Assembly (NCBI GenBank): GCA_964461135.1
Contig: CAYWTB010000028.1
Span: 1 to 49,784, forward strand
Length of the DNA stretch: 49,784 nt
Reading direction: 5' to 3'
Source of the DNA: RQOF01 sp964461135
GTDB lineage: Bacteria > Calditrichota > Calditrichia > RBG-13-44-9
The notes under the pieces are model-generated. The model saw only the letters and a list, made by a program, of their open reading frames with translations, did no database searches and was not told where the DNA came from. How positions within the stretch are numbered: position 1 is the first letter of the stretch; each line of letters starts with the position of its first letter. Below, piece after piece: positions 18,081 through 26,630 of the stretch. A program made the position numbers and the translations under genes.

Positions 18081-18151
18081 TCCCCGGTCTTCAGGCCGGG
18101 GATTAAAGAATCCGTTATATTTGGGCGTTAGCCCCTATTTGTGAATTAAGC
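18081..18151 (+). repeat. REP-like double hairpin, copy 2 of the dispersed repeat
   Basis: A TCCCCGG..CCGGGGA hairpin (18081-18102) is followed after about 20 nt by GGGCGTTAGCCC (18123-18134) and ATTTGTGAATTAAGC. The last 25 nt match positions 41-65 in inverted orientation with three mismatches. It lies in non-coding DNA; the layout of two hairpins and a conserved tail is typical of REP elements. Confidence 0.5.
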
Positions 18152-18369
18152 AGGCTAAGTAAAAAGGCGTTTTCTTAAATGGACAGACATAAGGCGGGTT
18201 GGCTTTAATATCAATCTTCGAAATTGAGGCCACAACCATAAAAAGAATATTTTACCTGTTCGATAAATGAGAATAGATCATAATCTGAAACGCTGTTAAT
18301 AAAAGAACCTGACGATTTTGCGCAGGAAAGATGACGATATATAATGGACACAGCTCTGCTGGCAGGCTA

Positions 18370-18397
18370 AAAGCCCTCCCGGGATGCGGAGGGCTTT
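18370..18397 (-). terminator. Intrinsic terminator of the DUF4412-type gene
   Basis: AAAGCCCTCC and GGAGGGCTTT form a perfect 10-bp stem around an 8-nt loop, about 30 nt past the stop at 18428. On the minus strand the stem ends in CTTTTAG. Because the stem begins with A-runs, it could also work in the other direction. Confidence 0.8.
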
Positions 18398-18427
18398 ACG
18401 TGAATGCTCATGTTCCGGTTAGTATTT

Positions 18428-19210
18428 CTAATATCCCATTTTATCGGTCTTTTTGTAGCCAGCAGGTATTTCAAAATATTCCCGGGGAGCGCTTCCTTTT
18501 TTATACTCAATCAGTTCCTGTGTAGATTTTACACTGGTTCCCATCATCTTCATCGTACTCTGAGTAAGAACAGGTATGCCTTTGATTTTTTTCATTTCAG
18601 CGGCCATCTCCTGCATCGCGTTTCCAAACATGCCGCCCTGACCCATCATAGCAGCACTCCATTTGGAATATAATTCCGGATCCATACTTAAGTCCTCGCT
18701 GGCCCAGATCTCTCCTTCCGAAGGTCCCATCATGGTTTGCAGAGACTGTTCATATTTGCGGCAATTCCATGGACCTATTTTTTTGGTTTCCTGAGTGGGT
18801 GTAATGGTTAATTTCATCTGGGACATGCCTTTCATCATACTCATCATCGCCTGTTGCTGTTCCTGATCGACATCTTCCTTTTCCATGGCCTCTCCAATCT
18901 TGTTTTCCATGGCCGCACCAAAATTCAGGGGCATTTCAACATAGGTTTTTTTGGTATGATCCAGCATGTACATTTTGTTCTGATCCATACGCATGATGAT
19001 GGTCTGCTGGCTGTTATCGCTTCGTATTTTGTCCGAAGAAATCCAAACGGTTTGAATCTCATCCTTGGCAGGTTGCACCTGACCCATCATTTCCATGCCA
19101 TCGGTATGAGTCTTCTGTTTCATAAAAATGTCATTCTGGGAGATGGCGGACACCGCCATGAGTAATACCAGAATCATGCTGGTAATTAGAAAAACTAGTC
19201 TTTGCTTCAT
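18428..19210 (-). CDS. Secreted DUF4412-like protein
   Basis: A 260-residue exported protein. A perfect AAAGGAG site precedes the ATG at 19210. Residues 1-24 form a signal peptide (MKQRLVFLITSMILVLLMAV, cleavage after AIS-Q). The mature part is strikingly rich in methionine (DGMEMMGQ, MMSMMKGMSQMK, AAMMGQGGMFGNAMQEMAAEMKK). The pattern of a strand reading MRMDQNKMYMLDHTKKTYVEMP, then GPWNCRKYE and GIPVLTQSTM, is that of DUF4412 beta-sandwich proteins. These are periplasmic or outer-membrane proteins of unknown function, thought to bind a ligand as LolA-like folds do (inference). The Met-rich segment could bind copper or simply form a flexible helix. It has its own terminator and stands alone. 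Confidence 0.75.
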   Translation of the reverse strand: MKQRLVFLITSMILVLLMAVSAISQNDIFMKQKTHTDGMEMMGQVQPAKDEIQTVWISSDKIRSDNSQQTIIMRMDQNKMYMLDHTKKTYVEMPLNFGAAMENKIGEAMEKEDVDQEQQQAMMSMMKGMSQMKLTITPTQETKKIGPWNCRKYEQSLQTMMGPSEGEIWASEDLSMDPELYSKWSAAMMGQGGMFGNAMQEMAAEMKKIKGIPVLTQSTMKMMGTSVKSTQELIEYKKGSAPREYFEIPAGYKKTDKMGY

Positions 19211-19332
19211 ACGTTCTCCTTTCCGGAAAATTTTGGAAAATTTGAGCTTCTGCCAATGGACAGAAATGAAACATGCCCATCGAATTACAGTGCTAAATTA
19301 ATAAAAAAGAATATTCCATACTAAAAAAATTT

Positions 19333-20031
19333 TTAATGATTCAGATAGGCGGCAAAAAGGTGCTGTAATTCTTCCAGAGATTCTTCCACCGCAAAAGGGA
19401 GAGCCAGGGCAAACATATCCAGCAGAACAAGAGCGTTCACCGATGAATCGGTTTTACTGGCAGCCCGCAGGCGTTCGGCGATTGCTCCGTTCAAAATCTG
19501 CATATTATGATAGATTTGTTTCAAACCTTCCAGTTCAAGATCCACCTGCTTTCCGGCTTTTTTACAAAAATACTGACCTAGCAGATACATGGAAGCAGCC
19601 CGGTAAATGGTTTCGGCCGTGTCCGCCAGCGGCAGGTGAAAGCGCGCCATGGGCCTGAAATAACTGGTATGGGGACATCCGCTTGTGGGTATCACTATGC
19701 CCATGATGGCGCTGAAAGCTTCCTGAACGGTGGCTTCGCGACTGATGGTACGCCGTTCAGTCAAAACCTCCAGAAAAATCCGTTCGAAAGACATCAGTTT
19801 GTCAAAATGCACGATGATGTTAACCAGATTGGCTGCCAGCGGACAGTTCAACTGTTGGCCCGGATCAAGCGGACAATGTGAACATTGCTGGAATGGCAAA
19901 GCCGTCCAGGCAGGAAGCGATCGCGGTATATTATTAAGCAGGGTCATGCTCCGCTCCTCAAATTCCATTGGATAAACTACTGTGGAGGAATCGGGAAGCG
20001 TCATCTGATAAGTGATGGTTAAAGAGTCCAT
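19333..20031 (-). CDS. Hypothetical protein with a Cys-rich motif (C-x2-C-x8-C)
   Basis: A 232-residue soluble protein. The second ATG (20031) is preferred: AAGGA lies 6 nt before it, whereas the first ATG at 20037 abuts AAGGA. It opens with short strands (DSLTITYQMTLPDSSTVVYP), followed by QQCSHCPLDPGQQLNCPLAANL, which has the look of a small metal or iron-sulfur site. The rest is mostly helical, with another conserved-looking TSGCPHTSYFRPMARFHLP. The C-terminal helical half (AETIYRAASMYLLGQYFCKK onward) resembles a bundle. I recall conserved uncharacterised proteins of this layout but cannot name a function. It has no signal peptide or membrane segment and no close neighbour. Confidence 0.75.
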   Translation of the reverse strand: MDSLTITYQMTLPDSSTVVYPMEFEERSMTLLNNIPRSLPAWTALPFQQCSHCPLDPGQQLNCPLAANLVNIIVHFDKLMSFERIFLEVLTERRTISREATVQEAFSAIMGIVIPTSGCPHTSYFRPMARFHLPLADTAETIYRAASMYLLGQYFCKKAGKQVDLELEGLKQIYHNMQILNGAIAERLRAASKTDSSVNALVLLDMFALALPFAVEESLEELQHLFAAYLNH

Positions 20032-20037
20032 CGTCAT

Positions 20038-20426
20038 TCCTTTTATTATAAAACGGTTAGATTTACTTGACGATTCCTAAAATAATATCATATAATATTT
20101 CAACGTATTCAAAGTAATACAATCCACCGGAATTATAATTATCGGACATTTTGCTAATTCTGAATATCAAATCCTGCCTTGAGGTAATAAAATGCCGCTG
20201 CCACACAGTTGCCGGCTTTTGTTAATTACACGGAGAGGCACAGAGAATGTAGGGAGGTACGCAGAGGAATAAATTCAATAAATGATTTTTAGAAGCACTC
20301 TGTGGAACTTCGTGAATGTTCCGGGTATCTCCGTGTTACGAAATTGATCCGGGGAAGAATAATTTTACAGAAATTCTGAGGGGATTGTTCCTTACCTGAC
20401 CATCTTCGTTTTAATTCAACCGGTCA
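20038..20426. other. Intergenic stretch with a degenerate inverted repeat
   Basis: About 390 bp without a gene. ACACGGAGA (20228-20236) and TCTCCGTGT (20329-20337) are perfect inverted copies bracketing about 90 nt of text such as GGCACAGAGAATG, the wording of a widespread intergenic repeat type in environmental genomes. Nothing else seen. Confidence 0.4.
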
Positions 20427-21224
20427 TCAGCGGAAAAACAGTAATACGGCTGAAACGGCGATCATGATAAACAGGAATTTACGGATACGCTGCTCCGGTA
20501 GCTGTTTTAATACACTGCTCCCGATATAGGCCCCGATAACCATTCCAGCAGTAATCACCAGGGCAATGCTGAAAATTATATGATTCAGGTGAAAATGTTC
20601 CATGGTCCCCACCGAGGAAGTAATCAGAATCATGAAGATGGCGGTTCCCACCGCAACTTTGGGGGGAAGCGTTACTCCCACGATGAGTACCGGTGTCTTA
20701 AGAAAACCGCCTCCAATTCCCAGCATTCCCGCAAAAAAACCGGCCACTGCACCAACACCGATTAATGACGGAATGCTGCATCTGGATCCTGGGGCCGTTT
20801 CACAACTGATATAGGGAGGAATAAAATTTATTTTGTTGAATCCACGGGCGATGTAGTTATAAGGTGAGCTATTGGGTATTTTTAAACTGAAAAGCAGGTA
20901 GACGGCAATAGAAAGGAATAGAATTTTAAGTATAAAATCCGGAAGAGTTTCGGAAAAGTAGGCTCCTGCCAGAACACCGGCTACAGAGCCGATTTCCATG
21001 GTTAAACCTATTTTGAAATTCACATAACCGTTGCGCACATTTTTAAGAGTGGCAACTGCCGTATAGGGGATCATGGCAATCAGCATGGTTCCAGCCACAT
21101 GTTTTATTGGTATTCCAAACACCAATACGACAAAGGGAATCAGCAGCAGGCCGCCTCCCAGTCCCACTGTGGCGCTTGCGGCAGAGGTAAGAATCGAGAT
21201 AAAAAAAATGATTACATAATTCAA
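20427..21224 (-). CDS. TauE/SafE family membrane exporter
   Basis: A 265-residue polytopic membrane protein with about eight hydrophobic segments in the two-fold repeat of the TauE/SafE (DUF81) family. Each half carries the glycine-rich family motif: SAASATVGLGGGLLLIPFVV at the N-terminus and GAVAGFFAGMLGIGGGFLKT in the middle. Members export sulfite, sulfoacetate or related organic sulfur anions across the inner membrane. The next gene upstream in the same direction is a sulfur amino-acid PLP enzyme, 289 bp away, so a role in sulfur traffic is attractive but not shown. The start is TTG with no good ribosome site; the signal-like first segment begins directly there. Confidence 0.88.
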   Translation of the reverse strand: MNYVIIFFISILTSAASATVGLGGGLLLIPFVVLVFGIPIKHVAGTMLIAMIPYTAVATLKNVRNGYVNFKIGLTMEIGSVAGVLAGAYFSETLPDFILKILFLSIAVYLLFSLKIPNSSPYNYIARGFNKINFIPPYISCETAPGSRCSIPSLIGVGAVAGFFAGMLGIGGGFLKTPVLIVGVTLPPKVAVGTAIFMILITSSVGTMEHFHLNHIIFSIALVITAGMVIGAYIGSSVLKQLPEQRIRKFLFIMIAVSAVLLFFR

Positions 21225-21512
21225 TGAGAATACCAGGCGAAAATTTGTGAAGAAAATATTAAGATAAAATGCCCGTATTTACAAGCAGTATTTATCAGAA
21301 AAAACAAGCAGAAAACAGCCGGGAAGGTAGACTATCCGGTCATTCTCAACCGGGATAACAGGCCGGATAATATTGGCAGGAAGTTCTATACCGGTGGCCA
21401 GTTGCACAAAACCCAACCTGCTTATGGGGAATGAATTGTTTCATCACGTATCCTATCGGTCAGCAGCATGCAATCTCAATTTTTTTGAAGGCCCGCCTGC
21501 TGTATATCCATT

Positions 21513-22700
21513 CTAATTCCTGCCAAGTGCCTGCTCCAGGTCCGCAATTAAATCTGCAACCGCTTCAATTCCCACCGATAAACGAAGCAATCCATCCGTT
21601 ACACCAATCGCCTCACGCTCCTGTGGCGTCAGGTAAATATGGGAGGCCGAGGCCGGATGGGAAATAAGGCTGGCCACGTCCCCCAGGCTGACGGTAAACC
21701 GGATCAGTTCCAGTTTCTGCATGACTTTCTTGGCTTTCCCGAATCCACCCTTCACCTCAAAAGATAACATTCCGCTGAATCCGTTAAAATTTCTTTTGTT
21801 AAATTGATATTGAGGATTGGATGGTAAACCGGCATAGTTGACCTTCAGTATCCCGGGATGATTCTCCAGAAAGCGGGATATCTCCAGAGCATTATGGCAT
21901 TGGCGCTCCAGGCGTACACCCAGGGTTCTTATTCCCCGCAGCAGCAGCCAGGCAATAAAGGGTGATATTATACCACCAAAATATTTCAATTGTGGTCGGA
22001 TTTTTTCAATTTCTTCGTTGGATGCAATAAGCGCTCCACCCACTAGATCCGAGTGACCGCCCAGGTATTTGGTAGCACTGTGAATGACGACATCGGTGCC
22101 GGCCTCCAGGGGATAAAAGATGGGTGGCGGCGTGAAGGTATTGTCCACCAGAAGTTTACACCCATGGCGGTGAGCAATCTCCGCCCAACGTCTGATATCC
22201 GTACTGACCAGGGTTGGATTGGCCAGCGGTTCTGTATATAATATGCGGGAATTCCTGCGGATACTTTTTTCCACCTCTGCCGGATCAGTGGGATCTACAA
22301 AAGTAGTGTCTATGCCTAGCCGGCCCATATGTTCCTGCAGCAGATGAAAGGTTCCTCCGTAGATCAGGGACGAAGCCACAATGTGATCCCCGGGCGCACA
22401 ATACGCCATCACCGCAGCTGAAATAGCCGCCAGCCCCGATCCAAAACTCAGGGCCGCTTCTCCGCCTTCAATCTCCGCCAGAACCGTGTTGAGTACATCG
22501 ATGGTCGGATTACTGTAACGTGTGTAAATGTAACCTTCCTTTTTACTGACTAAAACATCGGTCCCATCTTCCACATCTTCATACAGATAATTGCTGGTCT
22601 GGTAGATAGGTGGATTGGGAGTACGAACCCGGGAAAAATCCATACCGCTACCGCTGTGAACGAACCGGGACTGCAGACTCCATTTTAATTTAGTTGTCAT
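21513..22700 (-). CDS. Cys/Met-metabolism PLP-dependent enzyme (cystathionine gamma-synthase/lyase type)
   Basis: A 395-residue fold-type I PLP enzyme of the trans-sulfuration family. Tyr62-Ser-Asn-Pro-Thr (YSNPT), EGGEAALSFGSGLAA for cofactor phosphate binding, DNTFTPPP, and SATKYLGGHSD with the Schiff-base Lys211 are all present. At the position where methionine gamma-lyases carry a distinctive Cys, this protein reads IYGGTFHLL, so a lyase of that type is less likely than cystathionine gamma-synthase, cystathionine gamma-lyase or O-acetylhomoserine sulfhydrylase. The exact substrate cannot be decided from sequence alone. It is cytoplasmic. AGGA lies 6 nt before the ATG. It lies upstream of the TauE-type exporter in the same direction. 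Confidence 0.88.
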   Translation of the reverse strand: MTTKLKWSLQSRFVHSGSGMDFSRVRTPNPPIYQTSNYLYEDVEDGTDVLVSKKEGYIYTRYSNPTIDVLNTVLAEIEGGEAALSFGSGLAAISAAVMAYCAPGDHIVASSLIYGGTFHLLQEHMGRLGIDTTFVDPTDPAEVEKSIRRNSRILYTEPLANPTLVSTDIRRWAEIAHRHGCKLLVDNTFTPPPIFYPLEAGTDVVIHSATKYLGGHSDLVGGALIASNEEIEKIRPQLKYFGGIISPFIAWLLLRGIRTLGVRLERQCHNALEISRFLENHPGILKVNYAGLPSNPQYQFNKRNFNGFSGMLSFEVKGGFGKAKKVMQKLELIRFTVSLGDVASLISHPASASHIYLTPQEREAIGVTDGLLRLSVGIEAVADLIADLEQALGRN

Positions 22701-22790
22701 ATATGTTCCTGTTTTTTTGTCTACTTATTTTTATCCGCGAATTCCACTAATTCTAAAAATTAGTTTTCAATCTATTTCAGGACGGGACAC

Positions 22791-22886
22791 TTATCCCTTT
22801 TCCTTTTTCTCTTTGTCCTTTACCCTTAGTCTTTATTTCTTATTACTTATTACTTGCCTTTATCCCTTTTCCCCCTCCATTCTCTG
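22791..22886. repeat. Pyrimidine-rich low-complexity tract
   Basis: About 95 nt in which the plus strand is overwhelmingly C and T (TCCCTTTTCCTTTTTCTCTT and similar), broken only by short TTATTACTTATTACT text. A similar tract lies at 30520-30567. It is non-coding, between the PLP enzyme and the GWxTD gene. Confidence 0.5.
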
Positions 22887-22908
22887 AACACCAGAGGTGC
22901 AGCAGGGT

Positions 22909-25188
22909 TTAATACAACAGCAGTTTGGTGGTTTGCCGGATAGAGGTATTGTCATGATCATCCGTTACATTAACCGACAATTCATAATCCCCCTCTTTCA
23001 GCTTGCTGACATCCAGCGCCAGGTATTCCACGGAAGAGTCTCCGGTACCGGACCGTTCTGATTTTATGGTGATGGAAGATTTTTTTCCGCCCCCCAGTAA
23101 TCCGAACAGGTTGGTAATCCGCCTGCCGATTGACGATAAGTTTGTCAAGCGGTATTCGATACTGAAATGGGTATTTCCCTGATTATCTGGAGTAAGATTA
23201 TATATCTCAAAGTAAAGATAAACCGGCTTACTGCGTGAAAACCGGTGCCAGGGATTGGGGATAACCTGCAACCCGTTCCTGAAAAACCGGCTACTGTCCA
23301 CTGCCGCCGTAATATTGCTGGCCAGTTTAATATTACTGCTCTGCAGGGCACTGCCGGTATAGTCATCCACACTCAATCGGAATTTATATCCGGCCAGCAG
23401 TGGATAGGTCTCGGGCCTGACATGAAATCCAACCAGATAAGTATCTGCAGGAACGCTCAGCCGGTATTGATCTATATATGAAGAATCCCGGTAATTCTGC
23501 ACGGTTACATGAGCCAGGTCTTTTAAAAGTTCATGAAACTGGCGGTCATAAATAACAAAACCCCTTTCATAGGAAATGTCATGAGGAATTGTTGAGCCGG
23601 CTTTCTGAATAATAACAGAGGGTTCGGGAAGTGCATAACTAAATTCCAGATCAGTTTTTCCGCTGTCCCCGCGAAAAGTTTCGATGGAAAAGGGAATATC
23701 CAGTGGCTGAAGTTTTTCCGGCCAGGAATGGCGCTCTGTACTCAAGCCAACCGTCACTGCCTGACGGCTCATTTCCGCCATTTGTTCCTCAAACTTGAAT
23801 CGTTCCATGTAATCGGCGCTAAGCATCTGGTAATAAATATTATCCCAGGTAATACGGTCTTCCAGAATGGCTCTATTTGTTATGATCGGCGCAAATCTCC
23901 AGTCATTCCCGGATTTCCCTATCAAAAAGTGAAAGGTCAGTCTGGGGCTGAAAGCCGTCCGGTAATAAAGCCAGGATTCATTGATGGGGACATCGGGACC
24001 TCCCGTCATGGCTTTTTCATTCGGCTCCCCCTGACGGATATATACCAGGCCTTTGTCATTATATTCTTCATTCAAATCATGGGTGGCCGGAAATTCCAGA
24101 TATCCCATATCATCGGGATTCATAAACCATCCCCGGAAACCATCGTATTCAAAATTATTTTCGGCATATACCAACCGGCGGTAATGCTCCACCAGTCGTA
24201 CGTTCCAGGAAGACGCCGGAAGAGGATCCCGTTTTTTCCAGAACAGGCGGTAAAAGTCTTTCAGGTCCTCTATTATACTCAGCTTCCGGTACAGGGCAAG
24301 TTCATCATCGGTGAATATGTATTTCAGATCTTCAAATATTAAATCCGATTCAACCTGATTATTTATATGAGCGACGGCTTTCCAGAAACAGGAATCAGAT
24401 TTTTGGGGTAAATTCTCCCGGGCATAGATGCGCGCCAGTGACAGGAGGAGGGGCTGGACAGGCATGTCCAGGGAATCTTTGAGCATATCCCGGAAAAGCA
24501 GTGATGCCATATTTAACTGCCCCTCGCGCCGCAATTTTTCACCACTGAAATAATGCGCCTGATCCCAGGGCTGCTCACTCAGCCATTGCACAGCTGCATC
24601 CAGGTTGGTATTTGCTATAAAATAGCGGTAAAAGCGGAATAATTTTACCTGTGGGTCGGTAAGGCCGGGGTGTAATGCAATCTGGCGGTGAGTCAGTTGA
24701 ATGGCCTGCCTGTACTTTGCGCGATACCTGAATAATATTGCATATTGATACAGTACATCCCTGAACAGGGAATCCTTGCCGATTACTTCCCTGAAATATT
24801 TTTGGGATTTATCCCAATCCCGTTTTCGCAGGAGAAGCCCCTTGAATTTTCCGGTTTCACGATAACAGATTCCCAGGTAATATTGTGCATTTCCCTGCTC
24901 ATGATCAATTTCCAGAACCTTTTTAAAATAATCCTTTGCTTCTTCCCAATCCTTGCCGGCAATGGCAATCCTGCCCAGTCCTGTCAATGCCGGGAGGGAT
25001 GTCCTGTTTTTTTTCAATACTTTTTTATAGAGCTTCGCACTCTGGGAATATTCACTGTTCATATAAAGGGAATCGGCTTCACGCAGAAATGTGACTATCT
25101 GGATACTATCATTCTGGGCATATAGCAGTGAACAGGAAAATAGCAGGAAAAAAATATTGATGAATTTATACAGACTGAATTTATCCAA
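22909..25188 (-). CDS. GWxTD-domain protein with N-terminal TPR repeats
   Basis: A 759-residue exported protein. Residues 1-24 are a signal peptide ending in LLYAQ. TPR-type helical repeats follow (ADSLYMNSEYSQSAKLYKKV, GLGRIAIAGKDWEEAKDYFK, AQYYLGICYRETGK) over roughly the first 280 residues. The GWxTD domain then runs from about 300 to 420: DFYRLFWKKRDPLPASSWNV, HYRRLVYAENNFEY and GLVYIRQGEPNE are family blocks. The C-terminal half is beta-rich with sequence like LSVPADTYLVGFHVRP and ends in an Ig-like strand pattern. The family is typical of FCB-group and Acidobacteria-type genomes; its function is unknown, presumably in the periplasm or at the outer membrane. The start is TTG with no clear ribosome site. 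It stands alone. Confidence 0.85.
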   Translation of the reverse strand: MDKFSLYKFINIFFLLFSCSLLYAQNDSIQIVTFLREADSLYMNSEYSQSAKLYKKVLKKNRTSLPALTGLGRIAIAGKDWEEAKDYFKKVLEIDHEQGNAQYYLGICYRETGKFKGLLLRKRDWDKSQKYFREVIGKDSLFRDVLYQYAILFRYRAKYRQAIQLTHRQIALHPGLTDPQVKLFRFYRYFIANTNLDAAVQWLSEQPWDQAHYFSGEKLRREGQLNMASLLFRDMLKDSLDMPVQPLLLSLARIYARENLPQKSDSCFWKAVAHINNQVESDLIFEDLKYIFTDDELALYRKLSIIEDLKDFYRLFWKKRDPLPASSWNVRLVEHYRRLVYAENNFEYDGFRGWFMNPDDMGYLEFPATHDLNEEYNDKGLVYIRQGEPNEKAMTGGPDVPINESWLYYRTAFSPRLTFHFLIGKSGNDWRFAPIITNRAILEDRITWDNIYYQMLSADYMERFKFEEQMAEMSRQAVTVGLSTERHSWPEKLQPLDIPFSIETFRGDSGKTDLEFSYALPEPSVIIQKAGSTIPHDISYERGFVIYDRQFHELLKDLAHVTVQNYRDSSYIDQYRLSVPADTYLVGFHVRPETYPLLAGYKFRLSVDDYTGSALQSSNIKLASNITAAVDSSRFFRNGLQVIPNPWHRFSRSKPVYLYFEIYNLTPDNQGNTHFSIEYRLTNLSSIGRRITNLFGLLGGGKKSSITIKSERSGTGDSSVEYLALDVSKLKEGDYELSVNVTDDHDNTSIRQTTKLLLY

Positions 25189-25379
25189 TGCAAACTGTTG
25201 TTTAAAAATTTATACCTCACTTTTAATGATATGAATCATCAAATGTTTCAGGTAAACTCCGGGACCCCGTCCCTTGTACCAACCGGACTTATCCCCTGCC
25301 TGATACAGCAAGCCGTATGTATTCCGGGTTTAAACTGATGTAAGCAGATCTTCCTCTTAAGCGTTTATTGAGAGCGGCT

Positions 25380-25889
25380 TCATTGCCCGGCCTGAGTGGG
25401 AGGAACGATCTCAAGGCCCAGCTGTTTCAGCCATAACAGGTTATTACTGGCAATCCATTCGTCTGTAATTTTGCCGTTTTGAATATGAAGCAGGCTCATT
25501 CCCGGAACGTCCACCGTTTTACCGGTGGGGGGCATACTGCCCGGGCCGCTATTGGTCCCGGTAATGGTCCATCGCACGGTGACTGCGTTGGAGGCAAAGA
25601 CAATCTCGTCAATTCTGATATGAAAATCGGGATAAGCAGTTCGCCAGTACTTAATTTCATATTTGAGAGAGTCCAGTCCTTTCACCGGCTGATAGCGGGG
25701 CGTCATGCGCAGTTCAAATCCCGCAGCTGCTACCTTGTCCAGCAGATCCACATTGCCGGTGTTCCAGGCCGCCAGGTACTGGTCAACTAGCGGTTTATTG
25801 CGGGCTTCAGGATTAACCTGCCGGCAACTGAAATTTAAAATGGTGATGCAGATGATAAAACAGATTCCGAGTGATAATAACTTTTTCAT
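25380..25889 (-). CDS. SnoaL-like / ester-cyclase lipoprotein
   Basis: A 169-residue lipoprotein. The ATG at 25889 is chosen over the track-length start at 26012 because AGGAGG lies 6 nt upstream and it begins a lipoprotein signal (MKKLLSLGICFIICITILNF then SC), with Cys22 the lipid-modified residue. The mature part is an NTF2-like cone-fold domain of the SnoaL kind: NKPLVDQYLAAWNTGNVDLL, YPDFHIRIDEIVF, TVRWTITGTN and the closing GKITDEWIASNN. Relatives include polyketide cyclases and many small-molecule hydrolases or binding proteins; no catalytic role can be assigned here. Surface anchoring is probable. It is separated from the truncated NorB gene by 144 bp in the same direction. Confidence 0.85.
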   Translation of the reverse strand: MKKLLSLGICFIICITILNFSCRQVNPEARNKPLVDQYLAAWNTGNVDLLDKVAAAGFELRMTPRYQPVKGLDSLKYEIKYWRTAYPDFHIRIDEIVFASNAVTVRWTITGTNSGPGSMPPTGKTVDVPGMSLLHIQNGKITDEWIASNNLLWLKQLGLEIVPPTQAGQ

Positions 25890-26033
25890 GAGGGGCCTCC
25901 TGTATTTGAACCTGTATATACGGTTGAAATGCAAGGCATTGCAAACCTCTTCCTGAGATGTTTTATTCCCAAGCAAGCATTGTTGTAACGAATTATTCGG
26001 AATAGATACCAACCATTTGTCCTGTCATTTTTC

Positions 26034-26630
26034 CTAATCGCGTATTTCCGTAAACAATACCTTTTGCGGTTCTTCTCGTGTCACTTTGGCAACCCGGTGC
26101 CGCATCCCCTGCCATACAAGGTATAATATGGGAAGGATTCCGATAATGAAAACCATATCACCGGGCAGCCGTAACCATTCAATCAGAGTATTGGAATGGG
26201 AGTAAAGAAAATCAAGAGACCTGGCCTCAAAATAGCCTTCGCTCACCGAATGGTAAAGCTGGATAATCCCCAGAGGAAAGAGAGTGACAAAAGACGTCCA
26301 GGCCAGACCGATGTTGAGCATCCAGAAGCTGGTTTCTGCGGCTTTATCCGACCAGCGGTCTGCAGGAATCAGGTAGCGCAGGCAGAATAGTGCCAGACCC
26401 ACAGCATAAAAAGCCAGAATGGCCAGAGCCACACAGAAAAATATCCCGGGGAGATTAAGCCGCTTTTCGCTTTTCAGCCGACCCCTCAGTACCCGGTACA
26501 GCATAATTACCCAGAAGAACAATCCCATAATAAGCAGAATCTGCCAGAACCGTTTCAGATCCAGGTACTCCCAGCCCTGTACACCAGACCATAAGGAATT
26601 TCCGGTGATATTTAATCGCTCATCTGCCAT
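26034..26630 (-). pseudogene. Quinol-type nitric oxide reductase (NorB) relic with in-frame core deletion
   Basis: Residues 11-80 (NSLWSGVQGWEYLDLKRFWQ onward to ILAFYAVGL) match the middle of a qNOR-type NorB. Residues 80-198 (LFCLRYLIPADRWSDK, WMLNIGLA, SEGYFEARSLDF, WLRLPGDMVFIIG) match its C-terminal end. The roughly 200-250 residues that normally lie between, including the helices with heme b, heme b3 and FeB histidines, are missing, joined in frame near residue 79 (about 26393). The N-terminal cytochrome-like part of about 300 residues is also absent, and a TAG stands directly before the ATG. Five or six membrane helices remain, but none of the metal ligands do. A TAG-free frame of 198 codons means a membrane peptide could still be made, but not a functional reductase. 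Confidence 0.75.

Larger units (their letters stand above)
17586..18427. other. Intergenic stretch with REP-like hairpins
   Basis: About 840 bp without a gene. The right part holds a CCCCGG/CCGGGG hairpin (18082-18101), a GGGC/GCCC hairpin at 18123-18134 and a repeat shared with the left window end (18127-18151). It also holds text like CACAGAAGGCACGGAGA (near 17974), a common intergenic repeat wording. The left edge carries the ribosome site of the surface-protein gene. Confidence 0.45.

Noticed and set aside
22909..25188. Cell-wall or polysaccharide biosynthesis role for the GWxTD protein
   Set aside because: No catalytic motif or neighbouring biosynthetic gene supports it; only the family membership and export are visible.
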